Origin: Apophysomyces variabilis
Lineage: Eukaryota; Mucoromycota; Mucoromycetes; Mucorales; Mucoraceae
DNA: 18,110 nucleotides
Assembly (NCBI GenBank): GCA_002749535.1
Contig: MZZL01000077.1
Location: 379 to 18,488 of the forward strand
Direction: 5' to 3'
Below the pieces are notes generated by a model. It was not told the DNA's origin, made no database searches, and was given only the letters and a program-made list of their open reading frames with translations. The first letter of the stretch is position 1. The number at the start of each line of letters is the position of its first letter. The position numbers and the translations under genes were made by a program. Positions 8,102 to 17,834 of this stretch are shown here, in pieces.

Positions 8102-9990
8102 CTAGTAAAAACAACTTCTTGTCCGGTGTGTGGGAATAAGCATTTTGTCTTGGTATTCTTTTGCAAAATCCCAAATATAAAAATCCAAGAGAATGGCATT
8201 GATTGGCTGATGATCGTCCTTGCCTTTCTTTTCCATAATGCGACGTCTGACCAACTCCACAGCCCAAATGGAATTCCCTCGGATTTCGATTTCTTCAGTA
8301 CAACCTACAGGAAGGTTTTCACGCTGCTCCAATTTCGTGGTCAGTTCGTGTGAATACTCGAGCAAACCGAGATAATGCAATGCCTTAAAGAATAAAAAAA
8401 TAATATTTAAGACAGATTTGGCCTGTAATTTTCCTTCCGTTACCTGTGGTACACTTTTAAGAGCAAAAAAAAAAGTAAAATTAAAGGAGACAGAGAGACA
8501 TAGAGAGAGAGAGAGTATAAGAGGGTTATTTTCATAAGCTGACCAATCAAGTTTTACCGATAATCTGCAAACATGGTGATAGTATCGATATCATCAAAGG
8601 CTCCATAATCTTGACCATCGAAGCACGCCCTAAATCGCCGATTTTGGGGGAATCAATTTTTCTAGTTACTATGCTTTAGGGTTATACCAGAGGTCGGCAA
8701 TCAGAATTTGGGCCCGTTTCAGAATAGCGACTGGGTGAACATGAAAAAAAAAACGTGAACAAAAAGTACAAGTCTTTTTCAACCTTTTTTGCCCTTTCTA
8801 GACTATCATCGCCCCGTCCGCACCATGGCGAAAAAAAAAAAGAGGCCTCAACCAATTTCGGCCATTTATCAATTCTATATATTATTTACCTGGACGATCA
8901 TGAAATGTATGGATATCTCGGAAAGATGGGAAATGAGTGACCAAAAGATTCAATAGATTAGCTGCTGATCGATTGCATTGCTCAATACACGTGACAAAAG
9001 AGCCATTGAATTTCTAATAGGTTGGCGATAGCGTTGGGTTTATCCTGGTAAAAATAAATTGATTTGATGTCATGGATCTTACCTCACATAGTACTTGACC
9101 CGCCTCTCGCATCACGCGAATACGTTCGTGCAACAAGGGAGCTTCTTCTTTGGTATCAGAGCGAAAAATGGCAGCCAGGTCATCCTCCGAGGCAACCCGA
9201 AAATAATAGGAAGGCTCCGTGACGGGAATACCCTGATCCAGAGCTAGAGTTGGAGACAAAGAGAGAGAGAGAGGCACGCACCACCCATCCCGTTTTGTGT
9301 CAGATTACACCCCCTTTTTCTTCTTTGCCTATCGATTGGGCTTATAATATGATTTACCTCGACGAATGGCTGCGCAAAGAGATCCATAGCCGGTATAGTA
9401 AGTGTTTCCATATTGGACTGCATATCGGTCTGGATGAGGCGTAGCTCGGTCCTGCACGTCCAAATTACTCCAAAATGAAAAATTAAGCAAGTCGATCAAG
9501 AAAATCCTGCATAACAATTGCCATTGTTTTATGTCATTTTTAGTAAATTAGCAAAAAACTTCTTATCGATGGGATCAAACAATCGTTTACACTAAGCAAT
9601 AAACGACGATCCCCTTTTGTTTTTTTAACTTTACCAATCAACGGTAGAACGATCAGCCGTCTTCGGGTGCAATGGATGATCTTTCCAAGTCTTAGTACTG
9701 TATTGACGCACTTTCATATTGGCCAGAATCTAAGTTGCGCCCAATGGATCAGCTGAACCTATTCTTTTTCCGTGCGCAAATGGGCTTTTTTTCTTTTTAG
9801 GCAAATAAGAAGGAAATGGAGAACTTGCCGTGTCTGCAGCCCGATCCACGTTTTCGACAGGAATGGACACATGACAACTATTCTATTGGCAATAGAAGAT
9901 GATGAAGAGATGGATGAGATGGGGGGAAGATTTCATACACTTCTTCCATTTCACCTCAGCAATGAATTGAGCACTTTTCAACACATTCAT
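8102..9990 (-). CDS. QNG1: Queuosine nucleotide glycosylase / queuine salvage protein (DUF2419)
   Basis: This is a homologue of human QNG1 (C9orf64), which releases queuine from queuosine 5'-phosphate so that it can be reused in tRNA. I reconstruct ten exons on the minus strand: 9990-9955, 9882-9829, 9729-9635, 9506-9358, 9243-9083, 9013-8890, 8730-8688, 8629-8558, 8453-8444 and 8383-8102. They total 1026 nt and 341 aa, the length of the human protein. Family landmarks are KSAQFIAE at the start, KTADRSTVDWIFLIDLLNFS (about 53-72), GYGSLCAAIRRALDQGIP and IFRSD. Further on come KRAQILIADLW, then DIDTITMFADYRVPQ (234-248), EIEIRGNSIWAVELV, ILLDFYIWD and the PTHRTRSCFY C terminus. The acidic residue of FADYR is a likely catalytic residue (inference). 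Exon 9 is only 10 nt. Intron 2 has a GC donor, and the introns before and after exon 9 end in AAG. Confidence 0.95.
8444..8453 (-). other. 10-nt micro-exon of QNG1 (codes V-P-Q)
   Basis: The upstream exon ends in CG and reads into a stop if not spliced. Joining it directly to the last exon (GCATTGCAT...) shifts the frame. The ten bases TGTACCACAG, after TTAAAAG and before the donor GTAACG, complete the arginine codon and add V-P-Q. This restores FADYR-VPQ-ALHYLG, the conserved family sequence. The preceding intron (8454-8557) is strongly CT-rich. Confidence 0.88.
8486..8515. repeat. (GA)n repeat inside a QNG1 intron
   Basis: GGAGACAGAGAGACATAGAGAGAGAGAGAG on the plus strand. In the transcribed strand it is a CT-rich polypyrimidine tract upstream of the micro-exon acceptor. 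Confidence 0.85.
9244..9357 (-). other. QNG1 intron with CT-repeat polypyrimidine tract
   Basis: This 114-nt intron runs from GTAAATC to CAACTCTAG. A (GA)n run on the plus strand at about 9260-9273 becomes CTCTCTCT just before the acceptor, so the microsatellite doubles as the polypyrimidine tract. Confidence 0.75.
9730..9828 (-). other. GC-AG intron of QNG1
   Basis: The donor reads ACG|GCAAGT, which is the usual consensus with C in place of T at +2. The acceptor is CAACTTAG|ATTCTG. Splicing in phase 0 gives VDRAADT-ILANMKVRQYS, which aligns with the family N terminus. The nearest GT donor (GTTCTC, five bases on) would break the frame. Confidence 0.8.
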
Positions 9991-10022
9991 ATTCGTAAGT
10001 TGGCCACAGCACTCTTTCTTTT

Positions 10023-10031
10023 TTAGGGTTT
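10023..10031 (-). promoter_or_regulatory. Telobox-like AAACCCTAA upstream of QNG1
   Basis: Plus TTAGGGTTT reads AAACCCTAA on the QNG1 strand, about 33-41 nt before the ATG at 9990. Teloboxes of this sequence are known promoter elements bound by Myb/TRF-type factors (Tbf1-like in fungi). A related TTAGGGTTAG sits in the ORC3 upstream region. Confidence 0.4.
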
Positions 10032-11872
10032 ATTTTTTCTAAGGTGTACACCTTCGGAAACCAAAAACGGGGGGGAGGGAGGACTGCTGTTGGGTTGGGA
10101 AGGTGCAAAACCAGCAAGATAAACAACGTCAATGCGTCATCATTTTGCCGGCTCGTAGCTAAACTATTTCTTGCTCCGCTCACACATCCATTTGTGTGCC
10201 CCACAAGGAAACGAGCAGAGCATATCACACACAGCGTAGCAATTATTTTTTTTTTTAGGTGGACCCGAGCAGTTTGCCGCCTTCCCTTCTCCCCCCTTTC
10301 CCTTCCCACGTGTTTTATATTTTTTTGTGGTCGCTGATCAGAACAGTTTATCCCCTTTTCGTGACACCTGTACTCTTCCACTTTGTTTGTTATATCTTTT
10401 GGCTTTATTGGAACTAATATATGTTGTTTTTGGTTGGTTGGTTGGCCTTCGATCTCAGAATGAGATTAAACCTATGTTTTTCCTTCTAGTCAACAGGGTG
10501 ATGTCTTCTATAATACAGGTTTTTCTCGGACATGACCGAGGGGAGACAGTAAAAAAGAAGCTCACTTTATTGAGTGACGGTTCGGTTCATTTGCCATTTG
10601 AAGATACGTGTGAAATGTTGAGTTTTTCTTTTTTACTTTTTGGTTTTGCACCACCCAGAGATAAGTGACTTCCGGTTACGATGCCCCGATAATCCGACGG
10701 GCATCATAAAAAAAAGTGATGTGTGATAGCCAATGGCTTATTCGACGCAATTTGAACATGATAAAAAACGGGAAATGGTAGGGTAGCTCACACAAAAAAC
10801 CGCCCGCGTTCACCCCTCTAGCTCTTCACTCACTCCCCACTGACTACACTCAATATGGCGGATAATAAATTGACCGATTATTTCATTCTAAAACACCAAT
10901 AAAAAAGCTTTCGAATGAAGGTCCGAACCCAATCACATCATCGTGCTCTCCATAATCCGACAAAACAAATAGGATGAGAGATAGCTAAAGTTGGTCATTA
11001 TGTGGTGATGTTTCTGAATTATTTTGCTTCCTACTCTTTTTTGGTTGTCAGGGACAATGGTTGAGTGGATACAACGAAAACAAGTCGGCAAGTAACCAAA
11101 ATGAAACAAAAGAGAAGAATATCAATGAAATAGTTTAGCCTACAGAAACAAAAAAAATTATAGCCTAACAACAGAGCACAGATCATAAAAAATTAAAGCT
11201 ACTGTACTTGACATACTTTTTCCCTTAAACAACCCCTACATTGATTGAATCTCAGTTCTTCTCTTCATGCTAACTTATCATATGTCTTAGTGAAATAAAA
11301 CAATTAAACTTCTTCTAAAGCTTGAAAAAAAGTAAAACTTCTTTATCTTTCTTGTTGTAAATATTGCGGAAAAGGACAGGGAAAAACAAATACGCATCAT
11401 ATTTTCGACTTAGTGGGTTGGGAACGGGAACATCGCGGGATTGCGGGGTGAAATAGTTATCCAATGTGCGATGACGATTGCATTGGCTCCGATAAACGAC
11501 GAACAACGATGATGATGCTGATTGAGAAAAAAAAATGATGGAGGAACTTTTTGGCTTATTCCCAATCGGGTGGGCCCCCTAAGTTCTGTTGCTGAGTTTA
11601 TCAATTTTTTTTTTCTTTTTCGGTTTCCAAGACGACCTTGATTTATATAAAAAGGCACGATACGGCCGTTCGACTTGAATAATTTTTTCCAATCCTTCTC
11701 TCTCTCTTCTTTTTTACTCCCTTTAATCCACCCTCCTCCTCTTCTCTTCCCTCTTCTTCTTTTTTTTCTCTCATACATTGTTATAGAGTAACTTATATTT
11801 TCTTATCGTTGCGCTTGTACAGCAACCTTTAGAGATCTTCCCTCCACACCCCCCTTTTTTTTAATCTTCCCC

Positions 11873-11879
11873 TATAAAA
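11873..11879 (+). promoter_or_regulatory. Candidate TATA box of the H+-ATPase gene
   Basis: TATAAAAAAAAG lies about 60 nt upstream of the ATG, after a CT-rich tract. A second candidate, TATATAAAA, lies at about 11643-11652. Either could set the transcription start. Confidence 0.4.
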
Positions 11880-11933
11880 AAAAGAGGAAAAGCACACCTT
11901 TACACCTTACAGCAACCAAAAAACAAAAGAGAA

Positions 11934-14900
11934 ATGGCCGAAGAAAATCATAAGAAAATCGACGGCGACGTGACGACTTTGACCGTCGAAGAACTTTACG
12001 ACAAGGACAAATTCGACTTGTCCACGATGGAACAAGGCGATGTTCTCCAACTCTTACAGTATGTGTCTATTTGATCCAATTGGATGGCTTCATTCTTTAC
12101 TATTTGTGGTTCCGCCTTGTACCGGGTAATTCTCGAGATTCTCCGGTACCTGGCTAGCACCAAAAATTTTTTTTATTTGGCAAAACCTTACCAGTAACAC
12201 ATGCTTTCCTTTTTTACGAATATAGAACCTCCCAGAATGGTCTTACTTCTGAAGAGGCTGCTCGACGTATCGAGAAGTTCGGTCCCAACAAGTTGGAGCA
12301 GAAGGAAGTCAACCCCTTCCTCCAATTCTTGGGTTTCATGTGGAATCCCCTTTCCTGGGTAATGGAAGCCGCCGCTATCGTCGCCATCGCCTTGGCCAAC
12401 GGTCAAGGAAAACCCCCAGATTATCCTGATTTCATTGGTATCGTCCTGTTGCTTTTGGCCAACTCCGTCATTGGTTTCATGGAAGAACGTCAAGCCGGTA
12501 ACGCCGTCAAGGCACTGATGGAATCTCTTGCTCCCGAATGTAAAGTCAAGCGTAACGGTGAATGGAAAGTCATGGAGGCCGCTGAATTGGTTCCTGGTGA
12601 CATCATCAGCATCAAGTTGGGTGATGTTGTCCCCGCCGATGGTCGTTTGATCTCTGTATGTATAAAGAACACTTTACCCGACAAGACCCGACTTTTTCTG
12701 ACGCAAAAAAATTTTTTTTCTTTTCTTTGACTATAGGCTCACGGTCAGGTCTCTATTGATCAAGCTGCTCTTACTGGTGAATCTTTGCCTGTCGGCAAGG
12801 AAGCTGGTGATGAGGTTTTCTCTGGTTCTACTGTCAAGCAGGGTGAAGCTGAGGCCGTTGTTATTGGTACCGGTTTGAACACCTTCTTCGGTCGTGCTGC
12901 TAAGCTTGTTGGTGACGCTGGTGACGATGTTGGCCATTTGCAAACCATTTTGGCTAAGATTGGTAACTTCTGTCTCTGCACCATTGGTATCTTCTTGGTT
13001 ATTGTCATCATTGTTCAGTACGCCGCTTTCAAGTATGACTACCGTCGTGGTATTGACAACGTCTTGGTGTTGCTCGTTGGTGGTATTCCCATTGCCATGC
13101 CTACTGTGTTGTCCGTCACTCTTGCTATTGGTGCCAAGCAGCTTGCTGAGCACAAGGCCATCGTTACTCGTGTCACTGCCATTGAAGAAATGGCTGCTGT
13201 CACCATCTTGTGTTCCGACAAGACCGGTACTCTTACCTTGAACAAGTTGATTGTTGACAAGCCCACCATCAAGACCTATGCCGAATTCGACGGTGACGAG
13301 ATCATCAAGCTCTCTGCCTTTGCTTCCCGTACCGAAAACCAGGATGCCATCGATTTCTGTATTGTCAACTCCTTGCCCGATCCTTCCCTGGCCCGTGATG
13401 GCATTGAAGAACTCGAATTCAAGCCCTTCAACCCCGTCAACAAGCGTACCGAAGTCACCTACCGTCGCAAGGCCGATGGCAGCGTTGCTCGTGTCACCAA
13501 GGGTATGTCTCACACCATTTTGGATCTCTGCACCCGTGACAAGTCTGAGGAGCAGATCAAGGCTTTGAACGATGATGTCGATGAGTTTGCTCGCCGTGGT
13601 CTCCGTGCTTTGGCTGTTGCTGTGGATGATGTTCCCAGCGGTGAAGTCGAAGGCGAAGGTTTGGGCTTCCGTCTTATTGGTCTCTTGCCCATCTACGATC
13701 CTCCCCGTTCTGATACCAAGGAAACCATTGACCGTGCCATTGCTCTCGGTGTCCAGGTGAAGATGATCACTGGTGACCAGCTCGCTATCGGCAAGGAAAC
13801 CGGTCGTCGTCTGGGTATGGGTGATAACATGTTCTTGTCCAAGACTTTGAAGGAAGGTCCTCCTCCTGGATCTGGCTACAGTGATGTCGATCAGATGGTC
13901 TTGCAGGCCGATGGTTTCGCTGGTGTCTATCCCGAACACAAGTACGAGATTGTCGAGCGTCTCCAGGCCATGGGCCACATGACTGCCATGACTGGTGATG
14001 GTGTCAACGATGCTCCCGCTTTGTCCAAGGCCAACGTCGGTATTGCCGTCGCTGATGCCTCTGATGCTGCCCGTTCCGCTGCCGATATCGTCTTGACCGA
14101 GCCTGGTCTGTCCGTCATCGTCGAGGCCATCATTGGTTCCCGTCAGATCTTCCAACGTATGCGTAACTACTCTATCTATACCTGTTCGGTCACCATTCGT
14201 GTCGTCGTCGGTTTTGCTATTCTTTGCTGGGCCTTTGAGCACGACTTCCCTCCTTTCATGGTGCTTATCTTGGCCATCCTGAACGACGGTACCATTATGA
14301 CTATCTCCACCGATCGCGTCAAGCCCTCGCCCTACCCCGATTCGTGGAATTTGCGTGAAATTTTCACCTATGCTATTGTCTATGGTCTTTACCTCGCTGC
14401 CTCCACTGTTGTCTTCTTTGCCGTTGCATTCAAGACCAACTTCTTCCAGACTCACTTCAGCGTGAAGCACTTTGACAACCCCGAGGATCCCAACGACTAC
14501 ATGTACCACTCGATTATCTATCTCCAGGTCTCCACTATTTCTCAAGGTTTGATCTTCGTTACCCGTTCCCGCGGCTTCTTCTTCATGGAACGTCCCTCCG
14601 TCATGTTGATGATTGCCTTTATTGTTGCTCAGTTGGTTGCCACCTTCATCTCCGTGTACGCTGACTGGCCTTTCACCTACATCCGTGGTTGTGGCTGGGA
14701 ATGGGCCGGTATTGTCTGGGTCTGGAACTTCATCTGGTTCGTGCCCCTTGACTTCATCAAGTTCGCCATGCAGTACATCTACGAACCCAAGAACAGCCTC
14801 CAGGAGAACCGCACCCCTATGGCTGGCAACTCTTCGCGCCGTGCCTCTGCCATGTCTGGTACTTCCTCTGCCCGCTACTACGCCAACCGCACTCGTTCGC

Positions 14901-15055
14901 TCAAGTCCCTCGAGCAGCCCCGCAACTTTGGCAAGAAGCTTCTCAGCAAGGGCAAGAAGATGAGCATGGATCCCAAGGAAGTCCGCCGCTTCTCTTCTGT
15001 TCAGACCAACCATGCTGCTCGTGTCTTGAGTCAAGGCAACAGCAACAATGCCTAA
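11934..15055 (+). CDS. PMA1: Plasma-membrane H+-transporting P-type ATPase (P3A)
   Basis: This is the proton pump that uses ATP to export H+ and energise the plasma membrane. Exons are 11934-12058, 12226-12655 and 12737-15055 (957 aa), with introns of 167 and 81 nt (both GTATGT donors, TAG acceptors). Landmarks are TM1-2 at about 80-128 ([31 protein letters not shown]), actuator TGES at 198-201, TM4 IPIAMPTVL from 302, phosphorylated Asp346 in [18 protein letters not shown] at 528-533, [11 protein letters not shown] at 604-614, and TM6 [13 protein letters not shown] with Asp702, the presumed proton site. TM6 through TM10 ([24 protein letters not shown]) resemble plant and basidiomycete pumps more than yeast Pma1. 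The Ser/Arg-rich cytosolic tail (about 870-957) has two RRxS sites, near Ser889 and Ser938, as a regulatory domain. Strong codon bias suggests high expression. Confidence 0.97.
12059..12225 (+). other. H+-ATPase intron 1 with internal hairpin
   Basis: This intron is 167 nt, the longest found in the window. GTACCGG (12119-12125) pairs with CCGGTAC (12143-12149), and the inner AATTCTCGAGATT is nearly self-complementary. The whole could fold into a bulged hairpin. A role in regulation is speculative. Confidence 0.6.
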
Positions 15056-15551
15056 TTATAACGATCAAAATAATAAAAAGAATACTACTTGTATATTTCC
15101 ATCATACTCACACAACATATACACACACATTTTTCTTTTCTCGCTTTTTAATTTTTTTAGTCTATTAGAAGAACAAAAAGAAACCAAATAAATAGCAAAT
15201 CTTTATAGAATCAATTCAAAGAAAAAGAGGAAAAAGGCTCAATCCATTGGAACCTATTTGCTATAAGCCATGATTTAAAGTTGAGCCATGGGGGAAGGAG
15301 TTTGTTTATGTGATCATAGTGTGAAAGTGGCTCGTCAGTGTAGAGTACATCTTGCAAACAAGGATAAAAAAATCATCTAGTTAGCGTCAAAGTACGTAAT
15401 GAGGAAAGAATGGCAATACTAGCACTTTAATGCTACCAATATGTAGTAGCTTTTTAACCTCTCAATTGATTATTTGGTAATACCTGATATTGTAAGAAAA
15501 GAAATTACCGGACGCATAAAGTACATATCTTATTCGGGTGATACGATCTAA
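15056..15551. other. Convergent 3' region between the H+-ATPase and the unknown gene
   Basis: I see no gene here. The first part is the H+-ATPase 3' UTR, AT-rich with AATAATAAAAAG soon after the stop and AAATAAATAG near 15186-15195 as possible poly(A) signals. The part near 15551 should be the 3' UTR of the minus-strand gene. Confidence 0.6.
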
Positions 15552-17834
15552 TCACCAGGTCATGTTCGGCGAGCTAAAGGGGGCCTCGTTCTTTACATAC
15601 ACAGCGTGCCTCTTTTCGGTTATTTTCACAATCGTTGGGCAAACGATTTCGTTCAGCAACTCGACGCTTTGTTTTGTGTGTCTGAACAGCCGTGAACGCT
15701 GTTGATGTGATTCTTTTAGAGCTTGGATACTCTGTCGGGTTGATTCCAAAGCGTCCTTTTGAAAAGTGTGAGCACGGTAAAAAAAATGCACTAGACAGGT
15801 GAGCAGCTCACTTACCATAAAATCCATGAAGAAGTACAAGAAAGGAAGCATTTCGTCAGCTTTACTTTCAACGTCTGAAGGACACTCGACACGAGATAAC
15901 TTGCAGAACAGATACACCGATGGTTTTGGTGTATAGAGAATCCAGTGTCGTAAAGCCGTCCCTACATTTTGGAGTCTTAGCCTGGCCCCCCTTTTTTCCG
16001 CTCTGCAAAGAGTATGTTATCATTATACTTACCATGTGCATGAAGAAAATGAACCTTCACTGTGGAAAGTGCTTCGAAATTTCCAAACTTATAAGTATCT
16101 GCTATCTGCGATAGCATTGCGAGAGCGCCAATCATTCCTTTGATATGATCAAACGCGATTTTGGTTGTATCAGCTTTGTTATATGCATTTGAGGTCTCGA
16201 GGATGCAGATTTCCGGCCCTTTTATATCGCGTAATCGTATGATACCGTCTGCATAGAAAAGTTGAGATTGATGTTTATCTATCTTGGCAAGTTCGCGAGA
16301 CATCGCGTGTAGCTGCGTTTCACCTGGTATGAAGCAAATTGGGCTTTTTCCAGCTTTGTTCAGGTAAGATGCACATGCCTTGAGAGGGGCCCAAATCGCC
16401 CAGAAATTCCAGTTGGTCTCGCTAGTTGTAAGAGGTGGATTGCTTGGTTCGTATATGTCGGCGCTAATTCTCCGCAACGCAAGTTAAATATGCTAAAAGT
16501 GACATCCAAGACTTGTTGATGCTTACCAGATATTGAAGATTCCTTTGACAAATTCCAATAAATCTTCAGAATCACTCTTGCATTCGGCCTTTATTGCCTG
16601 CCGCATACTTTGCAAATCCTCCTATACGATAGTCAGGTAATCCTATCTTTCATTTAAAGGCCCTTGCTTACAGCATCCAGCACATCGTCAATATAGTTTC
16701 GGAGGGACTGGGATAAATTTTGAACTTTCTGGAAGTTCTCTTTCAGTTTGGTTTGCAAATTTTGGAATAAATCATTTGGCATAGACTCTCGTCGGCGGAC
16801 ACCGTTTCCACATTCGATAACGCCGTTTCTTTCTGGACTAGACATTGTAACAAAGTATGAATTATCATTAATCAAGCATTGTTTTCCGAATTATATGCGT
16901 ACCTGTATTCATTAATATCTTGGTTCAGGTTGGCTGCGCGAAGAAATTTGTCCCAACCGGCCCACAAACTTTCATGCTCCTCTTCGTATGTGACAAACTC
17001 AGAAACGTCAGAACCCTGGAAGCTCACATTCGCATTTCCTAGGTCGGAAGAGAAGACAGTCTACGCTTTATGATGTTAAAATCAGAGCAAACCAATGAAT
17101 GCCTGTATCACCGGAACTTTATCAGCCATTTGCTGGTCGTCGATATCGTCAGTACGAGTCTGTGAATCATGAGCACTTATGTAGGTCTATCATGTCTATA
17201 TACCTTCTTTTGCAGCACCTCTTCTTCTTCTCCTTCTACGGAACGTTTCCGCGGCTTGAGGGCTTCAGTTACCAAACCTGGTAGCCATTGTTCAGGATTA
17301 TTTACATGGTTACTTACAACCTAACCGTGCTCATTCAAACGGTATTCTTAACATCAGAAATATACAACTTACTTCATTCGCGACGTTTGAGTGTTCTTCG
17401 TTTTTCTCCCAGCTGCCAATGCCTGAACCTTCTTGAGCTTGGCTTTGTTCTATATACAGGCTGTTGACATTTCGAAAGACTTGCTGACAATTATTGTTGA
17501 TCTGCTCAATCCGGGTAGGTGTTTCTGTGTTGCTAATGTTGCTTCTGCTCGATGCCTAATTTTGGGTATAACTTAATCTAGGAACTGAGAAAATACGCCT
17601 TTCGAGAATAAGAAAAGACGGTATGATGCTGACCTGGAGCTTAGCAAGTTCACTAAGAAGCCGCTTGGCATTTATGACCTTGGATTCTACAGTAGACTTT
17701 GCAATCACGCTGTTCAGGTCAATCTCCGCAAGCTGGATAGCGTCGCTATCAGGATGGTTTCGTTTGCAGGATTCTATAACGGCATTTAAGGTCCAACAAT
17801 TGGGAGAGGTGTTGTTGAGGTAGGTGGCGCTCAT
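15552..17834 (-). CDS. Multi-exon protein of unknown function, possible PD-(D/E)XK-like core
   Basis: I reconstruct ten exons: 17834-17634, 17555-17373, 17320-17204, 17159-17093, 17038-16903, 16837-16672, 16621-16527, 16463-16033, 15961-15816 and 15755-15552, giving 1746 nt and 581 aa. Every junction keeps frame with GT-AG introns of 44-78 nt. N-terminal residues 1-130 are polar and Ser/Asn/Gln-rich. LKPRKRSVEGEEEE...QKK (149-167) looks like a bipartite nuclear localisation signal. A helical, coiled-coil-like part follows (about 258-320). The conserved-looking core is YEPSNPPLTTSETNWNFWAI (326-345), then GETQL (369-373), FYADGIIRL (391-399), ICILETSNAY (407-416) and KIAFDHIKG (423-431). The order E..D..ExS..K recalls PD-(D/E)XK nuclease folds, but that is inference. 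I recognise no named family. The Cys codon at the exon 7/8 junction and the last intron (15756-15815, AAG acceptor, 60 nt and in frame) are the weakest points; retaining that intron gives 601 aa. Confidence 0.75.
15756..15815 (-). other. In-frame 60-nt intron or optional coding segment
   Basis: The segment has a perfect GTAAGT donor and ends TTTTCAAAAG, so the acceptor is AAG. It is exactly 60 nt with no stop, so splicing or retention both keep the frame. The retained reading is hydrophobic (SELLTCLVHFFYRAHTF). Confidence 0.55.

Larger units (their letters stand above)
9991..11933. promoter_or_regulatory. Intergenic region, mostly upstream region of the H+-ATPase gene
   Basis: About 1.9 kb separates the divergent QNG1 and H+-ATPase starts. 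It holds no open frame with family resemblance. Visible elements are TATATAAAA at about 11643-11652, a long CT-rich stretch at about 11690-11772, and TATAAAA from 11873, about 60 nt before the ATPase ATG. CT-rich blocks between TATA and ATG are typical of highly expressed fungal genes. The decamer ATAATCCGAC occurs at 10689-10698 and 10952-10961. A GATGCCC...GGGCATC inverted repeat (10680-10705) surrounds the first copy. Which TATA is used cannot be told. Confidence 0.55.

Noticed and set aside
10044..10668. Open frames in the H+-ATPase upstream region
   Set aside because: They begin with non-ATG codons, overlap an antisense frame, and show no family resemblance.
12731..15034. A 767-codon open frame antisense to the H+-ATPase third exon
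   Set aside because: It is a shadow of strong codon bias: the sense gene avoids codons whose complement is a stop in that frame. Its composition (Gly, Asp, Thr, Val repeats without domain) does not look like a protein, while the sense strand has every P-type ATPase motif.
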